A stretch of 64,000 nucleotides of DNA from Earliella scabrosa (lineage: Eukaryota > Basidiomycota > Agaricomycetes > Polyporales > Polyporaceae), in NCBI GenBank assembly GCA_022605405.1, contig JABYQQ010000036.1, forward strand, positions 62,001 to 126,000, in the 5' to 3' direction. Positions 58,103 to 64,000 of the stretch are shown piece by piece. The position numbers and the translations under genes were made by a program. The notes under the pieces are model-generated. The model had not been told where the DNA came from. It saw only the letters and a list, made by a program, of their open reading frames with translations, and made no database searches. The first letter of the stretch is position 1; every line of letters starts with the position of its first letter.

Positions 58103-58858
58103 AGAGTAAGCGGCTTAGAAGCCGTGTCGCAGCCGCCGATTACTTCAGACGCAACGCGACGCTTCTAATGTCCTGAGAGACTGGTTAAGAGCGGCCGGAG
58201 TTACCAGAAGGAAAATGTAGAGGAGTACGTGGGCCAGAGAGGTTGAAGGGGTTCCGGAGTGATATGTTCGAGGGCAAGTCACGAAACTCTATCTCCGAGT
58301 CTATGACGCCCGCCGGCTTGGACCGCGGCAGGATTGGTGGCGGTGCGGCCCTCAATTGCTTACCATTGCCAATCGCGGCCGCTCCTTTCCGGCACGCCCC
58401 ATTTCTGAGGCAGCGCCGGTAGCATCAGCGAAGCTTGACTAGTGTGCCTCGGGGAAACAAGGAGTGAGTACTAGCTCTCGTCAATGTTCGACATTTGGTT
58501 CGCAGACCGTACTCAGCAATGCTCGCAGGAAGAAGGTCCGGCAAGAGGTGGGTCCCGTAGATCCGGATTCCCGACCCACCTGTGCTCCAGGGTCGGATAC
58601 AGTAAGCACGGATGCAGCATATCCTGACTGCGCATTTACGACATTCGGCGATGGGCCGACCATCGGGGAGCTCGTAGTCAAGCTACTAAGTAGGTGCTAC
58701 ATGTTCGAACTTGAGTTCGAAATTCAATTCCTTCGGAGACCGCCCCTCAGGAGGAGCAATACTCCGAGCCTGATCTCCAAGTACTGATAGGGAGTGCTAC
58801 TAAACCAGCTTTTTGCAGGCGCGACTCGACAGCTCTCTTCACCACAAACACAGCTCCA
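58103..58858. other. Intergenic
   Basis: About 750 bp between the start of the Zn2Cys6 gene and the stop of the esterase. No gene seen. Confidence 0.45.
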
Positions 58859-59716
58859 TCAGTGGCAAGTTCCCGGAATGCTGCTCGTCGAGTTCTTGAC
58901 GAACGGCGCGAGCTTGTTGTTCGCGCACAGCACGCTCTTGACAAACGCGGCCGCAACCACGTTCGCGCCAGCAGGGCTCGTGTGCGTGTGGTCGTTCGGG
59001 AAGTACGAGTTGACCGTGTTCAGGCCGAGCGCCTGGAAGCGGTCCGCGACGTACAGCCCGTGGTCGACGTAGTCCGCGCTGACCGCCTTCGCCGCCGTCT
59101 GCGCGTACCCGACGAAGCGCGAGGGCGAGTACACGAATGAGCCGCCCTCCCATGGGTTGTTCGGCGTTTGGCTGCTGATGATGACGTTCCCGCCCTTGGC
59201 CTGGATCGCCTTCGCCGCCTGCACCTCGTAGAAGACGAAGGTGTACACCTTCTCGCCCGTCGTCGGACTGGTGCACACCTCCGTTCCCGTCCCGGGGCAG
59301 GCCGTCCGCCCGTTGTCGGTCGTGCTCAGTGAGCCGCCGTCGTTGTGGCCGAACTCGATGACGACGAAGTCGCCGGGCTGGACGACGTTGATGATGGACT
59401 GGAAGCGGCCCTCGTTCGTGAAAGAGCGCGCGGAGCGACCCCCGATGGCGTTGTTCACGACTTCGATGTTGAGCGAGCTCGCGAGGTATTGGCCCCAGCC
59501 TGGCAGCAGCACGTTATGAGGAAATCGTCTCCACCGTGGACAAGTGAACTAATTCTGACCATCAGTATTGGTGCCCGCGCCACCACCATTCCGCGCCATG
59601 GTCGAGTCTCCGGCAAGGTAAACCTTCGGCGATGCACGCTTCTCGAGGTTCTCTGCGGGAAGGCCGGCGACGGACGCGACGAGCGTCGGCAACAAGGTGA
59701 GGAGCGAGAACTTCAT
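58859..59716 (-). CDS. Secreted rhamnogalacturonan acetylesterase (CE12, SGNH fold)
   Basis: Removes acetyl groups from the rhamnogalacturonan-I backbone of pectin, outside the cell. Exon 1 (59560-59716) encodes signal peptide [20 protein letters not shown], a dibasic KR that may be a propeptide site, and [15 protein letters not shown] with the nucleophile Ser of block I. A short intron joins GTNTD to [14 protein letters not shown]. Block II is [11 protein letters not shown], block III is [11 protein letters not shown] with the oxyanion Asn, and block V is [20 protein letters not shown] with the Asp-x-x-His pair. Four cysteines are visible ([16 protein letters not shown] near the end). Length about 250 residues, normal for CE12. 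Intact. Confidence 0.92.
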
Positions 59717-59803
59717 GATGGGCGGAGGGTATGGAAGGGATGGGGCGTTGAACCGTGAAAGCTCGAGGACGTGAGCCTCATTTGCCGTTGCTCTACTGTG
59801 CCT

Positions 59804-59812
59804 AATATATAG
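59804..59812 (-). promoter_or_regulatory. TATA-like box of the acetylesterase
   Basis: CTATATATT on the minus strand, about 90 bp upstream of the esterase ATG, at a usual distance for a fungal TATA element. Confidence 0.5.
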
Positions 59813-60634
59813 CACCGACCCTCTAGCGAAGAGTGGTTCGCGGCCCTACGTCGGCCCGCTTGTTAGAGTAACAATGCCGGTCCGCGCACAATCCCTCACC
59901 GACCTCTATAGCGACTCGAGGCCTCCTGATCACCGCACCACCCTCATGGGCGCGCAAGGGCATCGAAGGGGAGAAGGTTGCATAGAAGATGCGCGCGACC
60001 ACATCGTCGTTTGAAGGTCGCCTGACCATCGGCTACGCGGGCGAGCTTGTTCCGGCGTTGCCCCGCGCTTCGCAGAACAGTAACTCGCAGGCACTGCGAC
60101 GATTTTGAGTGTCTGTCTGTCTGTCATTTGACTAGAAACGTTCAGTACTTCAGTCACGATGGTCGAGGGCTGCGAACAATCCCTCTGATCACCAGCGCCC
60201 GCTGTTTGCAGCTCCGGGATCGCTCGAGTGTCTGAAAGTCTGATCAAAGGAGCGGCAACAATAGGGTGCTTCTTTCGAATACCCCATGTGCCAGGTAGTT
60301 TAACCTTGATCCATGGCATCGCGAAATGAGTAGCTGTGTGTTATAAGCATGGCCCTCCGGGCAGTCCTGGTCACGTGCTTGGGCCAAGGGATTGCAGGAG
60401 AGTACAATAGTAGTTGCATAAGTCGGATAGCGCCGGCAAGCGGCATCGCCCACTACCGACCTCATTCACGTCGCACGATGGAATGTGGGTAATCTAGGAG
60501 GAGTACAAGCTGTGAGTACCGTGTGCTATGGGTTGGAAACATCAATACTAGGGGGCGCATCAGTCAGACTAAAGTCCTCCTTCAATGCGCCCATTTTTTG
60601 AGAAGAGGGAGGAGGGAGGACTCGGAGGTGACAC
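59813..60634. other. Intergenic, edge of the repeat-rich region
   Basis: About 800 bp without a convincing gene, leading into the AT-richer repeat block. Confidence 0.45.
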
Positions 60635-60720
60635 CACACCGGGCAATGGCATCTGTTCGGATTTGTGACAGTCTTGTAACTAGGCATGAGAATGGACTCC
60701 TGTCACAAGCCTAGTTACAA
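60635..60720 (+). repeat. Left terminal inverted repeat of a 1.4-kb structure
   Basis: About 85 bp (GGCAATGGCATCTGTTCGG, then CTTGTAACTAGG, CTCCTGTCACAAGC, GCTGGTTCAGG) that reappears as its reverse complement at 61920-62028 with scattered changes, mostly transitions, and one small rearranged stretch. The layout resembles a non-autonomous DNA transposon. No transposase is visible between the arms. Confidence 0.75.
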
Positions 60721-60786
60721 AGCTGGTTCAGGTCCTGGTTACGTAATATTTAACATCAGTAAGTATGGTCTGTAATGCTCATTGCT

Positions 60787-61323
60787 ACACGCTCAGGTGA
60801 GCCGCGGGTCAGTTCTAATATCTGGAAATTTTGAGTCATCAGATAACTTCTGACCAGTGCTTCCATACTGGAGCGTTGTGCCCCAGACATTGAACAGATA
60901 TTGGGCAAACTGACATTGGAGCGAGGCCTAAGTGCCAGCTGTAAAATATCTGCCATTTGATATTCCTGAGTGCCACCCCGGCAGATAACTTCTGACCAAA
61001 TATCCCAGGCTCCCAGCACACACCTGGGTGTGTACAGAGGACTAGTCTTACGTTAGCCAACTTGAAGTTCAGAACTACACGCTCAGGTGAGCCGCGGGTC
61101 GGTCCCGATATCTGGGAATTTTGGGTGGCCAGATAACTTCCGACCGGCGCTTCCATACTGGAGCGTTGTGCCCCAGACATCGAACAGATATCGGACAGAC
61201 CGATATTGGAGGGAGGTCTAAGCGCCGGCTGCAAAATATCTGTTCGGTACCCAGCGCCGCCCCGGCAGATAACTTCCGACCAGATACCCAGGGCGCCCGG
61301 TGCACACCTGGGCGTGTAGGGGT
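60787..61323 (+). repeat. Two tandem copies of a 250-290-bp repeat
   Basis: Copy 1 starts near 60787 and copy 2 near 61077. Both open with ACACGCTCAGGTGAGCCGCG and share GCTTCCATACTGGAGCGTTG and the rest. Copy 1 has TG or CA at many places where copy 2 has CG. Each copy also contains CAGATAACTTC(C/T)GACC twice, so there is repetition inside the unit. Non-coding as far as I can see. Confidence 0.85.
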
Positions 61324-61374
61324 GAGCACGGATCAGACATACCTATAAGTCACAGTCTAGGTACCTGTGAAAAT

Positions 61375-61590
61375 ATCTGTAGATTCGGATCAGTGTGGAT
61401 CTGGTTCAGTGCAGATCTTGATCTGTATGGATCTGGATCAAGAAAATATATTTATTCTTCTCTACAAACGTACTTGATTTGTTGGGAAACACATAAATAT
61501 GCATACTTGAAAAAAAAGACCTATAGGTATCTGTAGGTACCCACACTAAATACCTATAGGTTTGGGTTTTGATGGATCTGGATCAGAGGG
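61375..61590 (+). repeat. Short-unit repeats (GGATCTGGATC and CCTATAGGTA types)
   Basis: Several near copies of TGGATCTGGATCA or relatives occur at about 61385-61440 and 61572-61585, and ACCTATAGGT occurs twice at about 61520-61560. AT-rich filler within the 1.4-kb structure. Confidence 0.6.
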
Positions 61591-61594
61591 TCTG

Positions 61595-62376
61595 AAGATA
61601 TCATTACCTGTTAGAGAAAGAGGGTGTACGCACAGGGAGAAGTCGAGCAAGAGAAGACAAATGTATTTGTGTTTGATAGAACCTTGCAAATGCGTGAGAA
61701 TACAAGGCGTCAACGACACAGCTTATATAACGTATCGTACAATACCACGGTTTCAGAACCATTTCATCTCAGAATAGTATCGTACACTATACAAGACATG
61801 ATTGCGGATTGTACGGACGGCTTCGTGCTCGCTCACCGATGCCATCACACTCCAATATTACCCATAGACAGGGAGCTGTAGCTCTCTGGATTGGATCCGT
61901 GCTCAGCCCTATTCAGAACCTGAACCAGCCTCATAATTACTAGTACTATGCTTGTGACAGGAGTTGATTCTCACACCTAGTTACAAGGCTGTTACAGACC
62001 CGAACAGACACCATTGCCTGTTGTGTGAGTCGAGATCATTAGAGACCATCACGTGAATTTGCACATGATCTTGTAACATTTTGTGGAGTTAATCATCTAT
62101 AGAGACCCACTACCTGTTGGAGTGCGATGGCATCGGTGAGCGAGCACAAAGCTGTCTGTGTGATTCGCGATCATGTCTTGTCTACTGTACAACACTATTC
62201 TAGGTTGGAATGACTGTGAGACAGCAGTATTGTATGATACGTTATATAAGCTGTGTAGTTAACACTCTGTATCTTCACTGTTTGCAAGGCCTTGCCAAAT
62301 GCAAATACCCTTCTCTTCTTGTGATTGACTTCTCCCCGCGTGTGCACCCTCTTTCTCTAACACTACCTCAGTCGGT
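61595..62376. repeat. Long inverted repeat, arms of about 270 bp
   Basis: The left arm (about 61600-61870) contains TTAGAGAAAGAGGGTG, ACACAGCTTATATAACGTATC and GTGCTCGCTCACCGATGCCAT. The right arm (about 62105-62370) is its reverse complement with changes that are largely transitions. The spacer holds the right terminal repeat of the 60635 structure. The transcript of either arm could fold back on itself. Looks like overlapping or nested insertions of related elements. Confidence 0.75.
61920..62028 (-). repeat. Right terminal inverted repeat of the 1.4-kb structure
   Basis: Reverse complement of the 60635-60720 repeat: CCTGAACCAGC, GCTTGTGACAGGAGTTG, CCTAGTTACAAGGCTG, CCGAACAGACACCATTGCC. 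The flanks were compared by eye; no clear target-site duplication could be assigned. Confidence 0.75.
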
Positions 62377-62540
62377 AGCGGGGATGTTTGACTGGGCAAA
62401 TATGACGTCTGGTATAACGCTTTTGAGCAATCCATTGCAATTTTGCCAAGAACTACGTGTGGTATCCAGTACTTTGCCTGCCAGCAACAATACACCCAGG
62501 CTACGGATGTCATTAGAGACTGGTCACTACATTCACAAAG

Positions 62541-63273
62541 TTAAATAGCAAGATCCATAAAGAAAGCAGACAATGTTCCCAAATCCAAGTCACAGACATT
62601 AGCAAATAGCCTGCGTCTTGACCCACTATACTTTAACACCACAAGTGTCCCATACCATGGCCGATGAACTGCATGCTTTACCAAGGCACTGACAGCCTGG
62701 TTTTGCGACTCCTTCTGTCCAAATGCATGGGGACTATACCACAGGCTCAGAGGATATCGCATGTGCACACCATGAAGACCCTTTTCCAACACCAATTCAA
62801 TGGGGGGACCATCAGGAAAGAAGGATGTTAGACGGGGGATTGGCATGCAATCGGCTACTCCAGCTTGAGAAATGCTGTGCACGGGAACATAAAAAACTGT
62901 TGCCTCCACACAACGATCTATACAACATGAGTTTAGTACACATAACCACTACTAACTTTAATGATAGCTACCTGCATTGCACCAGAATACAAATCCGGAT
63001 GTTACTGCTTCGCCAGAAGGCACCAAGGCCATAGTGCCTTCAACAGAAGAGCTCATTTTGTAGGGAATGCAGAACTGCCGATGGCGTGGCCAATCCTATA
63101 ACAAAATCAATCATGATTTTACAGCTAAGACTGCAAGTGAAGACACACACATTGTTCAAATGAGATTGAGAACAATACCAAGATGCACGACAGCGTGAAC
63201 ACCATGTATAGGCCAGTTGGCCACAAAAAACACAGATGCGGGGATGAATAGGAGTACCAGCGTTAGATGCCAT
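62541..63273 (-). CDS. MYND-type zinc-finger protein
   Basis: Three exons. From ATG 63273, IHPRICVFCGQLAYTWCSRC and then RASWYCSQSHLNN splice to DWPRHRQFC, completing a MYND finger (CX2CX7CX2CX4YCX3.., then H and C), a protein-interaction module. The rest is GEAVTSGFVFWCNA spliced to DRCVEATVFYVPVHSISQAG, then PIELVLEKGLHGVHMRYPLS, LWYSPHAFGQKESQNQAVSA, PWYGTLVVLKYSGSRRRLFA and LGTLSAFFMDLAI. This second region resembles a domain found with MYND fingers in many agaricomycete proteins of unknown function. Codons are AT-richer than in the rest of the window, and the gene abuts mobile-element-like repeats, so it may belong to a recently transposed or fast-evolving segment. Confidence 0.75.
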
Positions 63274-64000
63274 GGACAACAGACACAATAACCAAGGACT
63301 TAATCACTGCACACCTTATAAAAGGTCTGGGGGCTGCTTAAGCGACCAGCAACACATCACAATGACGTATGTATCAGTATAATCTTGGTAAATGCGCAGC
63401 ACCCCGTGACATACATGACTGTCAGGCACCTGAAAAGATGCATGTGATTACCCCTGTTTATCATGCTTGACAGTGAAGTACGTCACATGACAGAGACAAA
63501 GGACAAGAGGTCAAAACTGGGATCTCTACATTTATATACAATCATGAAGTGACAGATTGTTCCTGCAAGACAAACAATCAACCTAGCACAGACGGTGACA
63601 ATAACTAACAAAGAAATGCCCACTGAAAGGTCGGCTGCTACCAACCTCATGCAAGAACGGAATGGGAATGGAGTCTATGTTGCATCTGGTAGGTTAGTGG
63701 TATGTACATCATGAGCTAGTCTGATGCATACCTATGTTGCGTCTGGTAGGTAAGTGGTAAGGAACGCAACATGGTGATATATCTGAGCAAAGTTACAAAC
63801 AATTCATGGCTCACGAAGGCAAAGCTGCCCAGTGGCACTGCCACACACACTTATTGTTCCTACACCTCTATTGGCACTTATGAGCCAAATAAGGGCCAAT
63901 AAGTGGTTTGAAGTTCTACTGATGCACAGTGATGCGTTCACTGTATGCCACCCAACCAGTCACACTTTCACATAATACTGTACCATTTTGACCAATTCGA
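63274..64000. other. AT-rich terminal stretch with a short direct repeat
   Basis: No gene is recognised. A unit CTATGTTGC(A/G)TCTGGTAGG followed by (T)TAGTGGTA or TAAGTGGTA occurs at about 63675 and 63732. Lower GC than the rest of the window. The sequence may continue a repeat-rich block beyond the right edge. Confidence 0.55.

Noticed and set aside
50127..61790. Identical 15-mer AGTATCGTACACTAT near 50.1 kb and 61.8 kb
   Set aside because: A match of this length is expected about once by chance in a window this size, and the flanks do not align.

Overview
The window is nuclear DNA from a filamentous basidiomycete, most likely an Agaricomycete and possibly a wood-decay fungus. Nearly every multi-exon gene can be rebuilt only by removing introns of about 45-70 nt with GT..AG ends. 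Genes lie on both strands without operons. The families are those of basidiomycetes: F-box proteins, Zn2Cys6 regulators with a fungal transcription-factor domain, a biliverdin phytochrome hybrid kinase, an Msb2-type mucin and a MYND-finger protein. No finer placement is possible from sequence alone.

Layout, left to right. 1-16.5 kb: the end of an unrecognised Ser/Arg-rich gene; an alpha/beta hydrolase; an F-box protein; two unrecognised proteins (6.6 and 9.4 kb) whose 3' flanks are duplicated, with a small secreted protein between them; an epoxide hydrolase followed by a decayed tandem copy; and a coiled-coil protein. 17.8-23.9 kb: a full phytochrome hybrid histidine kinase on the minus strand. 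25-49.6 kb: a membrane-protein neighbourhood. It has two close MFS transporter paralogues at its ends and a dead MFS fragment inside. It also has three tandem paralogues (called G1-G3 here) of a Cys-rich single-pass membrane protein, the AP-2 sigma adaptin, an Msb2-like signalling mucin with a 1-kb first intron, and a same-strand pair of a DenD-like dehydrogenase and a class II aldolase. 50-59.7 kb: a Pro/Ser-rich protein, a second F-box protein, a Zn2Cys6 regulator and a secreted rhamnogalacturonan acetylesterase. 60.6-64 kb: AT-richer, repeat-laden DNA with a terminal-inverted-repeat structure, a tandem repeat whose copies differ mostly by CpG-type transitions, a second long inverted repeat and a MYND gene.

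How the parts may work together. Environmental sensing is over-represented: red light (phytochrome), the cell surface (mucin, G1-G3) and membrane trafficking (AP-2). Carbon use is represented by pectin deacetylation and by a probable four-carbon acid-sugar catabolic pair. Repeated local duplication and decay (MFS, epoxide hydrolase, G family, the 6.6/9.4 kb pair) is the main evolutionary theme. The best candidate for an undescribed system is the G1-G3 family: a shared cysteine ectodomain, a conserved cytoplasmic motif in two of three members, and a 6-nt microexon in two of three members.
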